Source of the DNA: Amylostereum areolatum
Taxonomy: Eukaryota > Basidiomycota > Agaricomycetes > Russulales > Stereaceae
Length of the DNA: 64,000 nt
Reading direction: 5' to 3'
NCBI GenBank assembly: GCA_012932865.1
Contig: SAXG01000035.1
Span: 310,001-374,000, forward strand
A model generated the notes under the pieces. That model did no database searches. It was not told where the DNA came from and saw only the letters and a program-made list of their open reading frames with translations. Numbering within the stretch: position 1 is the first letter of the stretch; every line of letters begins with the position of its first letter. Shown piece by piece: positions 48,101-59,301 of the stretch. The position numbers and the translations under genes were made by a program.

Positions 48101-50659
48101 GCAGGTAAAGCCAAGCCCTTCTGGAAACGGCTCTTCAAATCTGTCCCCACTGTACGCTTTGTTATGTATGCACAAGTGATGTATGCCCACTGAAAACTAC
48201 CCTCTGCCTTCACTGTTAGATCATCACAGGCATTTGGTGGCAGGGAACTTGTGGGAAGCATGGAATGGATGAAAATTGATATATCTCTGTCTGTATCAGC
48301 CTTGGTAATGGAATCCATATGGCATTGCTTTATAGTTGTGGAGGTCTGAATGATATCAAGAACATCATTTTCAGGTCGTGATGAGACCAAAATCCGGACA
48401 TTGGATGGCAGTGTAGCACAGTCATTCACAAGAACTTTTAGTAGAGCTGCTCGGGAGGTGGCATCTTCACTCTCATCTAGAGCATCAATCACAATCACAA
48501 GAGGCCCAGAAAACACAAGAGAGCCAAGAGCTTGTTTGAGATAACCAAACTGCAAATCCAGATATGGAGAGGTTCGCTTAGATTTATTATCCTTCAAGAT
48601 GTTAAGAAGAGCAGCACAGAAAGCATTATCCTTGTGTCCCAGGTCAACAGCAATGGTTGAAAATAATTTGTTTGGACCAAGTTCATGTTGGCCACGACGG
48701 AAACAGAATGAAGACCCAAGACGATGCAGTGTCTCAAAGCGGGAAGCAATAGTGTGAAGGATGGCAGATTTTCCGGCCCCAGCACCACCTGTAAGGAGGC
48801 ATACACGAGGGTCATCCTCGGAGTTGATCCACTTTGTTATCTCATCGAGAACACCAGTGCGTGTGCCGATGAGACAGCCCTTTCCAGGGTCATAGTGTGC
48901 TCCTGCCGCATATGGCATCTCACCCAAGAGTGAGCGTTGACCTGGAGACTTGTTGAGTATATTAGCGAACACGGAAGGTGAGACATACTCATATCCTGAA
49001 CCACGTCTCGAGTTTCCTCCACGACGCCGAGAACACGCATGACCGTGATTGTGGTGCGTGTGATCACTCGGCCGTAGAACTCGTCCTTCAGCGATGTGAG
49101 TTTGGTTGTGTATTCCTGAACTTCCGAGCGCGCCGACGAGAACATATGCTTGAGCGTGCGATGTGCTGAGCGAAAGTGTGAATATTCTGATGGCTACTGG
49201 TAAGGTGGAACACTTACCGAATCCCTTGGCCTTTGCATATTCCGCGATGAAATAAGCACACTCCGTGACCTGCTGAGCGATGCGCGCGAGAATATCGGTT
49301 TTGCCGCCGAGGTCGACATGTTCTTTTCGAAGGTCATCGGTGATATCCAAGGTCGTTGATATAGACTTGAAGAGGTCGCTGACGCTGTCGTCGAGTTCAT
49401 TCTGTCCTTGGATGACCTGTCCCCAAGTTCAAACTACGACCGTCACGCCGAAAGACACCGCATGACGTACCTTCAGAAGGGCGGACAAGATCATCGATGC
49501 CATCTTCGCGTAGGGATGAACCTGGAGAAACGGTATGAACTATCGACAAACACGGAAAGGGCGCGATGCGACGAACTTCGGCAATCTTATCGACAACCTC
49601 GGTGAACGCTCCGAGTTTGGAGATGACATCGGACAGCACCGACGACCATGTGTCAGTGGCCTGGTTCATAGTGTCGACACTGGATACCACGCCCTGCACG
49701 CCGGAACCTTTGGCTTCTGAGAGTATATGCATTCCGCCCACCGCCTGCTCCGCACCGGCCAGAGCTTCCTGCGCGCCAGAAAAGGATTCCTCGACCTGGG
49801 ACGGGTTTGGGTGTACGGGTGGTCCTTGCGTTTGTGAGCCTTGCGTCGGGGTACCTTGCGTAGGAGCACCTTGCTTCGGGGTTCCCTGCGTCGGACTTTC
49901 ATGCGTCGGGGCGACCTTCATCGGGTCAGCCTGCGTCGGTGCGACTGGAGTAAGAGTGTCCGTCCGTGGGGCGATGGTGGCTTGTACTATGATCTGAGCG
50001 TCCGAAGACGAGTTGTTCAAGGGACGTGTGATGCGCGGCGAGCCTGTGGAACCGCCGGTTGAGGCGCGAGGATCAATCAGAAGAAACGGGCAGGCGTACA
50101 GTTATCCGCGTTTGGGCGGGATGCGTCGATGAGCGACGCAAGCGTGGCTTCGACGGAGCCGAGAGACTTGTCGCTCTTGCGGTGGCGATAGAATGCCTCA
50201 AGCTTGACGGCGTCCGAACGCGCAACTCGGGCACTGTCGCGCGCGAACGGTGGTGAGCACGATGAAGAAACCCGAGAGGTAGCGAAGACGCACAATGTCA
50301 AGCCCTCGTTCCACGTTGCAGTTCCCGCCGCCTTTACATTCCGAGTCCGCTCCGTCCTGCCCCCCACCGTCACCGCGACATATGCCTTCTTCCGACGCGA
50401 GAGCCCGCATGTGTTGCTTGAAGTCATCGGTAGATCGGTAACAGTAAATACTGCGAGAGCAGCGTCAGCTAACGGTATCGCGGACGGGCATCAGTGACGA
50501 GACAGCTCACCTTTGATTGTTGCGTTGAAGAGCGGGTCGCCACGGTCGTCGCTTTCCTGAGGACCGGGGGGTATAGTAGGATCACTGCCAGGTAGCCATA
50601 ATCAGCCCAAGCCGGTCGCGCGAAAGCCGAGAAACGCACGAAATCCCTGCAGAATCCAT
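45156..50659 (-). CDS. C2-NACHT-WD40 STAND protein (fungal NLR-like), 13 WD40 repeats
   Basis: The start is ATG at 50659, with a short first exon (M-D-S-A-G-I-S). Next comes a C2-like domain (50.08-50.55 kb: A-Y-V-A-V-T-V-G-G-R-T-E-R-T-R). A linker with a Pro/Thr/Gln-Gly minisatellite follows, then a helical segment (H-P-Y-A-K-M-A, V-I-Q-G-Q-N-E-L) and the helix around V-T-E-C-A-Y-F-I-A-E-Y-A-K. The NACHT domain (47.4-48.95 kb) has Walker A G-G-A-G-A-G-K-S-A and Walker B L-V-I-V-I-D-A-L-D-E-S. After an intron at 47379-47436, 13 WD40 units of 43 residues follow, then a unique tail ending at 45156. Proteins of this type are signal-transducing ATPases linked to non-self recognition in fungi, oligomerising when the repeats bind ligand. 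The ligand here is unknown. All exons appear open. Confidence 0.88.
45465..47150 (-). repeat. Tandem 129-bp WD40 repeat array (13 units) in first NLR
   Basis: Thirteen units of 43 codons each have a near-identical frame: G-H-T-x-x-V-T-S-V-A-F-S-P-D-G, then Q-I-V-S-G-S-x-D-x-T-V-x-[LV]-W-D-V. Variation is concentrated at the residues after G-H-T, after S-G-S, after the following D, and after T-V. Units 4-5 and 6-7 form a duplicated 258-bp pair. Confidence 0.9.
49822..49935. repeat. 15-bp degenerate minisatellite in the NLR linker
   Basis: The plus strand repeats CCTTGCGTCGGGGTA-like 15-mers about seven times, encoding P-T-Q-G-[TAS] units on the gene strand. The second NLR copy lacks this expansion. 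Confidence 0.7.
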
Positions 50660-51834
50660 CTGAGCGTGCTTTTGCTTGTTGTTGAGAAGTCGTTGAGGGT
50701 TTGAGGTTTGCTTGAGCGATCTGGATGTCGTGGTAAGCAGCAAAGGCGAGGAGCCTCGAGGCGCGGCGGACATCGCCTCGGCGCCCCACACGGGTGTGGG
50801 CACGGACCCTCCGTCTCAATTCCGACGGAGAACTACAGATACTGTGATAGGTGTACGGTACATCTATTTTGAGAATACATGCCGGGTTCAAAGCAGGCTG
50901 CACCGCCGCTCGTTTCGACCAAGCCACCGCGTCGCTTCGCATTTACGTAGAGGTCAAGATTTCAAACAGAGTACGAAGCGCGACGGGAGAGAGAGAGAGA
51001 AGGCGCGAGAGAACAAGGCCGCGACTTTGGCGACCGCAATCAGCGTGGAATGTGGAGGGAAGCGACAAGGAAAGATACTAGAATGCGCGCGAGGCTGACG
51101 GACTCTGCACATGTGCATGGGCCCTTGAACCGTTTTTCGCGCACCTTGTGTGTTTTCGAGCGGGGCAGACGAGGGCAGAAGAGGAATGTTAGATTTTCAA
51201 ATGGACCAGCCGATCGATTCGTTCACCACCACGGTCGCGCCGGATGCACCTTGCAAGACGCGTCCCCCGCCGATCCTCCCAAAGTCGAGCGCGTGATCGT
51301 AGGTCCGAACGCAGCGGCGGGCGAATATGGGGTGATCAAGCTACATGTCCGGGACATCAGAGGACTGAACAGGGAGGGACAAGGAAGGGGGTGAACGAAG
51401 GCTTTGGCGGACACACACCTGCTGATCAGTCGCCACCGGGCGATCCAGCACGGCGACAGATTTCCCGGGCACAAAGGGCGAGTGGTACGGATGCAGGGAG
51501 GTGAAGGATAGGTCCTTCGGCCAGTGAATCCTTCGGCAATGGAGACACGTATATTGAACGACAGACCGGGGAGTTACCTAGATGTCAAGTGAGTTCGTCG
51601 ACGGACTGGCAGGTGGACCGCGAATGCGAGGTGGCGAAGGCATGTTTTTGTACGGTCGCCAGCGAGAAGGGAGAGAGGACAGACTGGGATCTGCATGGCG
51701 GGGCAAGGTGAGCGGTGGGAATGAGAGAGGAGCTTGAGCGCGGAGGAAGGAAAGAGGAAAGGCATCTGAATCCGCCGCGAATTCGCGTCAAACTTTGTTT
51801 CGTACGACGACGACCAACATCACCACGTTCCTCT

Positions 51835-51856
51835 TCTCTCTCTCTCTCTCTCTCTT
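51835..51856. repeat. (CT)n microsatellite
   Basis: Perfect dinucleotide run of about 11 units in non-coding DNA. Confidence 0.9.
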
Positions 51857-53427
51857 TTTCTAAGGACCCGCTCACTTCCTCGTCATTCATTTCTACCAAC
51901 GTCGGTCGACCTTGCATATGCTCTCACATACCACGGCGTTTTCTCGTCTTATGGACGCTCGGGCAAAGTAGAACGTGCACGGGGTAGATGGACTTGGAGG
52001 GAGCTAGTCGATGGTTGGATGGTCGAAATGGCTTTCGATCTGTAAGCTTCGTTTACGCTACGCGCTCTATCGTGTGCCCCGTGCACAACGACGGCGGCTT
52101 CTGACGGCCAACATCCAGGTGTGGGCGAGGTGCTAGGTACCCGCGGGCAGCCTTTGTCACCCATCCTCCTCCCATTCCAATCTTCCCGGGGTTTCGAGCA
52201 CAATTCTGTTCCTCGAGACGGTCATCCCGACGCCCGCTCCCCTCTCCCGTCGAATTTCCGCTCAGTGCGGAGCACGAACTCGGAATTTCGCAGCCCCTTC
52301 GACCAGATAATAGCGCTCAAGTTCAATGCGCGCTCTCTTGGATCGTAGGTGCGATATGCCTCTCACTCACGCATTCGTACTGACGCCTTTATTCACAGTT
52401 AGTTCTCGATACATCTCAACGACGACGAGCCCGCGCGCGGCGAATGCGGAGCCAACAACGCGGCATACGACTTCGGTTCCGTTCGTTCCTTCAGTTCTAC
52501 TTACGTGCCCCGTTATATTCTGCGGCAGGGGATATGATTCGGGCGAGGAGGGTGTACGGTGCGAACCCAGAGGTGCGTATACCTGCATCTTCGTCCTTCC
52601 CAATACTCACGAAATCTGATAGGCATGACGCGGCATCTCACGCGGCGCGGGACGACGGGATGGCACGCATCAAGACGAGTCCGTCCACCTCAGAATAGCG
52701 CTAAATGCCCTTGGACTTCCGAGCGCTGACCGAGGTGTGTTTTCTGGGTGTTTTCGTTTCGGTCGGGCACTCGCTGACGCGGCATTGCTCATCCACGTAG
52801 CCACCACCCAAGTAACGACCTTTCGCGCCGACTCTCCTTCCAGAATTCGATCTGGTATCCATTTTCTGCTCGTCCACGACTGCCTCGTCTCCAATCGACG
52901 TCACGGGCGGGTCGAGCTGACGACTTGGTGCATCTATGTGAGATGGGTGCGTGGCGGTTGCGGGTACGTTCTGTTCCCCATCTCGCGTTTGCACAGACCA
53001 ACATTCACGCTGTGTTCTGCAGACGAGCGGCCCAGACCCTGCCATTAACCGGTATTATCTCCTTTGCCGCGCGATTGGGATCAAGACGGGGAACTCAAGG
53101 CAGGCTTCACGATCGTGGCTACGGGACTGAATCCTCCAGGACGCAGGTGCGTTTTTCTAGGTTTCTAGTCGCGCTACTCCCTGACGGCGGTGCGGCTCGC
53201 GCAGGCACCTTCCCTTCCTTCATCTCCTCCCTCCGAATCCGTCGCAGTGTCTATGGCTAACGGTTGACCACAATCAGCAGGCGTGGATTTTGGCCAGGAC
53301 ATGCCTCGATCGAGGCGAGGGAAGGGAGGTTCGTCTACTATCTCTGTCCAGCGTCCTGACGTCTAGAGGCCAGTCTTCCTTCGCAAGCCCGAAAACTCGT
53401 GGACTCGCGCCTGGATCGATGGCCCGA

Positions 53428-53471
53428 CGCTCCGCAGTGGGTGCGTGGAGGGTTCGACCCCCTCCGGAGTG
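53428..53471 (+). other. tRNA T-arm/B-box-like hairpin, copy 1
   Basis: GAGGG-TTCGACC-CCCTC forms a perfect 5-bp stem with a 7-base TTCGANN loop, as in a tRNA T-arm, and includes the Pol III B-box pattern GGTTCGA. It is enclosed by CGCTCCG and CGGAGTG, which pair over 7 bp with one G-U. Only about 13 bases replace the D and anticodon arms, so it is not a functional tRNA. A second copy lies at 55963. Confidence 0.4.
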
Positions 53472-55962
53472 GTTTCTATCCAATCGTTTCGTGTGTACGC
53501 GAACGTAAAAGGGGGCCGTGCTTCATTTCCGTCCTTGTACTCGCCGAGCTTACGAACGGTTTCTTTGACTTGATTTGGATGGAGGGAAGGCACGACCGAC
53601 AGTCCTCAGCCCGCTCATCAACGGCGCGCGCAGTACCCCGCCATCCTCGGCGTGGACGACATCCAGCTTCGGCGAGTGTTTGGTTGGCTGCGAGCGCACC
53701 TCTCACCCGAGGTTGACGTGAAGGACGCATACAGGCAGCATGCATTTCGGAACGGCGAACGGCGAGAAGGACGCCGCGAGCGTACGTATATTTACGAGGC
53801 CATTCTCGCGAGACGGATGTTTGGTGCGGAACGACGGGTGGATGGGCAGACATGATGATGTATCCGGGTGGCTGGTTTCGTGCGAGGCAGGGCTGATGGG
53901 GAGCGAGGTGTTATGCTGCGAGGGACCGAGGGTAGTAGGGAAAGGGAGGGAATGGAGAAACTTGCCGATTTACCTGGCGCATATCGAGCGTGAGCGCGAC
54001 GGAAAGGATGAGATCGATGAAACGTACCGACGCTTGAAGCGGTTGGGCTCTCCTGACACAAGAGGGACTGCACAGAACTGCACGGGTCGATGACGTCGCC
54101 GTCCTGGCGCCTTTCCACCCACCGCCGCCGCCGCCCGTCCTGACTTTCCTCCCTTCCTCAGGCCTCAATCTTGCCGCGCTGCATACTATCTCTACTCCTT
54201 CTTAACCTTCAAGACTCGCAAATTGCCATCACGACCAAGCGTGACAGCAGGCGGCGTCACACCGAGCGACACGGGACGACGTACCACCAATACCATCCCC
54301 GCTCTGACCTCTCTCCAATATCTTACCTAGATCGGCCACATTTTCCATCCGTGTTTTTGCCCACTAAAGCTGGGTTTTCCTGGTCGACAGAGCTAAGTCT
54401 ACGAGAAGGAACCTCTGCACGGGGGATGGTTGATGTTCGTAGTCTTCAATCGGTGCGTTTCCATCCTACATGGCGCGTCCCGTCCCAGCGTCGTCGGGCT
54501 CTGACGGTGCATTCTTAGGTATTCAAGACTTCTCATTCCCGAATCCCCACTCCACTTCAAATCAGGAAGACGGTCGTTCCGCGGATCTCTTCGGTTTCTC
54601 TCCTCGAGTTCTCCCCTCGTCTTGGCTCGCCACCCACCGTGGCCCCACCATCGAGCGCGGACCCTTGGCCCATGCATCGCAAATCACCAAGCCCACGTAT
54701 CGACTCCTTGAACGCGTGTACATGGCCAGACAACGCCAGCATGCTCTCGCCTCGGATGGCGGTCGACCTCGGTGCGTTCTGGTTTCTCTCCCACCCGAGC
54801 GTTCACTGACACATTTGACCAGATCCCACCCGTGTTTACTCTGGCCTCACCGCAACGGACGCGCACATTAGCTGGCATTCTCAAGGTGCATAGTCCTCGC
54901 TTTCTTCACACCCGCACGCCTGCTGATCCACATTTCAACTTTGTACAGACATGCATGCGCCGTCGTTGAATGTTTGAAGGTCTCCAATCTCGTCCGTTGA
55001 TCGGCTCAAGGCGACATAACACGTCGCTCTCGACTCCCACCGTCCTTTACAAACCCACGGAAGACTGGCCACGGCGCCTTCAGCATCCACGCTTCGTCAA
55101 AGCAAGCGGCCCGAGTATCCGAACTTTGTTCCGTTCACGGCGGCTCGCAAACGGTGCTGGTAGGCGGTGGCTTGCGTTGCTCACGCTCGCGTGATAAGCT
55201 AACTACATCTCACCTTTTTCGTAGCTCTCTGGTCCATTGTGCTCGGGAGTTCCGACGAGACTGCATGCGAAGACGCCTTACCGTGCCGACTTACTCTGGA
55301 ATCGGTCTGGGGCACGGACCGCGTTGAATAAAGTATGCCTTCAGTTCATTTTCGTTTTCGCTTTTTCTTAGCATTCTCATTCTTCTACCCCAGATTCTGC
55401 AGTAGGCGTTTGGAGCGTCTGGTTTCGAACAATATCAGGACCCCGTGGATGGAATATGACGGCCAGCGAGGGTCTGAAGAGCTCCTTCTCGTCACCGAGT
55501 TGGTGCATTCTGGGAGATGGGTGGATGGCGGCGACGGGCATGTTCTCTTCCTAATCCTACGTCCGCGTGAACTAACCTCTCCATCTTACTTGCAGATCGA
55601 CCACGGTCCGCCGAACTCCGTCCATTGAAAACCCTGCCGTCGCCCAGCATCGTCCGCTTCGTCGCGTGGTTGGAACCGTGGCAAAAAGGACATACATCTT
55701 CCAGGGTTTCCAGCCGTTTGCGGCCGCGCATTGATAGACAGGGCGCGCATTTCACGGATGGGGGAAGCACCTCGAGACCTCAAGGCCGACGGCCCTCTCG
55801 ACGACCGCCATGGCGGCGGTGGCTAGAAGTGACATTTTGCGGCTTTGCCACTCCAGGTGCGTTCTTGTAATCCTTTTCTCGTCGGCGTCCTAATGTCTGA
55901 CTACTTGTCGTTTGAAGGCTCATGCTCGTGGGCTCGCTTGCGAATACTTACGATGGCTCCGA

Positions 55963-56006
55963 CGCTTCGCAGAGGGTGCATGGAGGGTTCGACCCCCTCC
56001 GGAGCG
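55963..56006 (+). other. tRNA T-arm/B-box-like hairpin, copy 2
   Basis: Same layout as at 53428: CGCTTCG, 13 bases, GAGGG-TTCGACC-CCCTC, then CGGAGCG. Base changes in the outer stem keep pairing through G-U. Flanking similarity extends the repeat to roughly 90 bp (about 55921-56015 versus 53394-53482). Confidence 0.4.
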
Positions 56007-57203
56007 ATTCCTATTCCACCACCACGTGGGTCAAGCGAACATGTCGGTATGCTGTTATTCGTTCCTGTTACGTGTGCCCCCAGGCTTACGGACGCTCTTC
56101 GAAGGTCGGCGACCCTGCCAGAAGAAGAGCAGGTGCTCACCCCTGTTCGCGGGCCCGCGCTCGCACAGAAACCAGTCAAGCGCGTGCAGGCGTGCGTTTT
56201 CTGGGCGTGTACGAATGGCACTCATTCGGTAGCCCCGGCACTGGCAAGAAGCGCTGGCGGGACGTCGGCGCGCGTAGCGCGAGGGGACTTACGCGGCTCG
56301 TGGAAGGACGCGCGGACGAGTGGGCGCATGCTGGGAGCACAACGTGTTTCGTGGATGGAGATGGATCGCAACGGGAGTGGTACAAGAACGGTGTATCCAA
56401 GTTCGTGAGTACATACAAAGCGTTCACTGGCCGATGTACCGTCAAGCCAAGCGGTTCGTGCCAGCATCCTAGCCTGACACAACGCGACGACGAGGATGAG
56501 GACGACTACGACGAGGTGCTCACGCTGCAGACCCAGACACGTCCCAGAGTCATCAGTCGGGGCCCTGGACAAAGACCGCGCGCTGGAGCACGGATCGCGC
56601 TGGAAGTGACGATCGTCCCGGGGAGCGGCGGATGTGAAAAGAGGGATGCGGTGGGCGCAGTCAGCTGGATGGGGTGCTAGAGGCGGACGGTGAGAGGACA
56701 GGCTGTGTGCCCAGGGCGTATCGAGCGTGAACGGGCGTGCAGAGCGGTGAGGGAAAACCAAGAGGAAACAGCACGCACGGTGGGATAGGTTGACGTGAGC
56801 GTGTGGTCATCGACTCATCCGGTGGACGATGCTTGATGGTCCTTGCATGAGCCGTGCTTGGAGCGCGCGAGAGGATGACAGGAATAGCAGGCGTGTGTAG
56901 AGGGGCTTTCAGAGCACATTGAGCATGAGCGGGAGTGCGAGGGAAAACAAACGCACGGCTGGATATCCCAACGCGCATCCAATAAAGGTTCGCTTCCGTG
57001 GTGCATGCCACACGGAGGCTTGTCGACGCGGTGGTTGACACATATCCACGTCGAGTCTGAGCGGCGCCGTACCCTGCGGAAGGTTGGATGGTCGGTGGGT
57101 GGTCGATGATCGCGGAGATGAACGAAGAGGAGAAAGTCCAGGATGTCGTTGTGTTCGGCAACCGGCGACGATGTCAATTGCCGCCAAAACAACTTCTTCC
57201 TTA

Positions 57204-57232
57204 CACCACCACCACCACCACCACCACCACCA
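57204..57232. repeat. (CAC)n microsatellite
   Basis: About nine CAC units in non-coding DNA. Confidence 0.9.
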
Positions 57233-57869
57233 AATCACCACCTTTCTCGCTTTCACCTCTCAACTGCCACTTCGTCACACTGCTAACCTTTTAAGTACAC
57301 TGTTGGCTCGCGCGAGTCGCTTCTTCAACCATGGTGGGCGGTGTGTCGTTTCTTGGGCGCTGTCGACAAACTCGCATATATGCAATGAACGGAGGGCGAT
57401 GGGGAATGAGCATTAACTGAGGGGTTTGGGATAGGTGCGTCCTTTTTTACTGTTTATGCTCGCACGGTCTCTGACAACATGCTTTGAAGGTGTGTCCCTC
57501 TGGGCGGCGTCACGGCGTCTCAAACGCAACCATCCTCGGCACGGTCTCCTCTCCCCAGTTTTCGCCGTCCTTCAAGTCTCCTTCGCCCACACGTCCCACA
57601 AGCTGATGCCATCTCGTCGCTTCCATCCTCGCACTCCGATCGTCGCCCTGTTCCAAGACCAATCGGTTTGTCTGATATCCTCACTGCTCAACGAACGTGG
57701 TAACTGAACAAATTGAATCCCCCTCTCAACTCTCGTCATTCACTCCGCTTTCCCACCTCCCGCGTCCGTCCCTCTCCCTCCTTTCTTGTGCGCATATACT
57801 CATATTCTACGCCAGATTCCACGCATACATCCACCTCCTTCCGCTTCGCCATCCCCACACAGCCGCCGG

Positions 57870-58690
57870 ATGTCCCCTCCGGAATACGACTATTCTCGGC
57901 CACCCAGGCGCACATCTCGAACTGGGTTCAGAAAACACACACCGCCACATCTCCGCCTGCATCCCCCCCTCGCCTCTCTACACTCCTCCCCGCCTCCTCC
58001 TCTCACACCCGCACGCGCGGCGTCGGCCACCCGCACACGCACACCCGCTCGCGGTCCAACTCTCACCCTTCCCGCTCCAAAAACCCTCGCGGCACCGCTG
58101 CCCGACGGTAACTTAACTAGCACTCCCTGACCTATGCCTACGCTGTGCAGCCGCCACCTGGCACGGGCCCGCTCCTTCCGATGTCGAACCTCTCCCCACG
58201 GCGCGCCGCGACGCTCCCCGCCAACGCCCCCATACAGACACAGTACGGTCCGAACACGCACGCGCATATCATTTGCTACGACCCGCCGAAGAAAGCCGGG
58301 CAGACGCTCATCGTCGTTCCGCCTTCCGGTGGCCGCGTAGACATCCGCGTACGTTCTTTTCTACGCGTTCTTATACTATCCACCGAGAAGTATTGACCTG
58401 TAACAGCAGTACGCCGCGCCAACCCCCCAACCCGCGCGCCAAGCACCATTCCTCTAGCGCCTTTTCACCTCCTTCCCATGGCCGAGCTCGCGCGCGTCCC
58501 CAGCGCCTTCATCTTCCTCCCATGCGCCGAGCCACCACGCTCATCACTCGAAGCACGCGTGCTCTAATAGCCACGACACGCAGGCGTACCGGCAGCAGCA
58601 CGGGCACAGCCACGGACATGGACACACGCACAGGCGCGACAAGGAGCGCGAGCCCAATCGACGCCGTTTCTGCGGTTTGTTTATATGTAG
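57870..58690 (+). pseudogene. Broken copy of the His-rich small gene
   Basis: The sequence aligns base by base with 43580-44471. The start codon is lost: the place of ATGACG is taken by a CTCCGG-type sequence after an unrelated upstream ATG. Right after T-A-C-G-A-C-T-A-T-T-C-T about 20 bases corresponding to the P-E-A-F-E-R-Y segment are deleted, shifting the frame. The middle block (Y-D-P-P-K-K-A-G-Q-T, V-V-P-P-S-G-G-R-V-D) is still readable. Further stops occur in the tail region, for example at CTCTAATAG near 58562. This is therefore a decayed duplicate. Confidence 0.75.
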
Positions 58691-59301
58691 ACATATGTTT
58701 TCCCCGTTTTCTGTTCCGACTTTTCCATCTACCATCTCCATCTCACTGTTTACGCTCATCTGCCTGTTCCTCCGTATACGACCCGATGTCTTACTACACC
58801 TCCCTTATTTAATCAACAAAGCCGTGCTGTTCCTTCTTCTCGTCTCTTCTCTCCTCTCCTCACTTCCGTCTTTTCATTTTTTACCCTCGTATCCTGCATC
58901 ACTCCGCACACACCTTTTTATTTGTAGACCGTCCCCCGCTGTACGCTCCGCTAATCCCCTCACGCACACACGACTCCACCGCACGCCCACGTCCCGCACG
59001 CATGCATGCCTTCCGATGCATGCCATTACTTTATTACCTTCATGACTGCACGACTTTGACTTCCTGACCCAACCCCTGCGCCTTCTGCGCGCGCATTCTT
59101 ACGACTACAACTTGATCACAATGCTAAAATACTGTTCTTATTCAGTTTTGCGGAAAGTAGTGAGGCAGGTATTCGGATCGGAACATAGTGCAAGCTCATA
59201 CACAAGACCTGACGGAATCAGGTGGCATACTGTCAGTGAGGTTTATTCATGTCAGTGGTAAAACAATAAATGATAAATAGGAACTCACTTTCTCCAGCGC
59301 C

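Larger units (their letters stand above)
43190..50790. repeat. Segmental duplication, copy 1
   Basis: This block (His-rich gene, intergenic spacer, C2-NACHT-WD40 gene and its upstream region) is repeated at 57520-64000 in the same orientation. Similarity is obvious base by base, for example at 43500-44500 versus 57820-58680. The last matched stretch (about 50729-50760) equals the final 30 bases of the window, so copy 2 continues beyond it. The left boundary is approximate. Confidence 0.85.
50660..57519. other. Gene-poor spacer between the two duplicated blocks
   Basis: About 6.9 kb with no gene I can support. Many short frames occur on both strands but none shows a conserved motif, coherent codon use or paired splice sites. 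It contains GA and CT microsatellites (near 50990 and 51835), a CAC microsatellite (57204) and two copies of a tRNA T-arm-like element (53428, 55963). It may contain unannotated long noncoding transcripts, but nothing in the sequence proves this. Confidence 0.4.

Noticed and set aside
53428..56006. Two possible tRNA genes
   Set aside because: Only the T-arm and a short outer stem are present; there is no room for D and anticodon arms, so these are not functional tRNAs.
50660..57519. Many short open frames of 60-250 codons
   Set aside because: They overlap each other on both strands, lack conserved motifs or consistent splice signals, and fit chance frames in GC-rich DNA.
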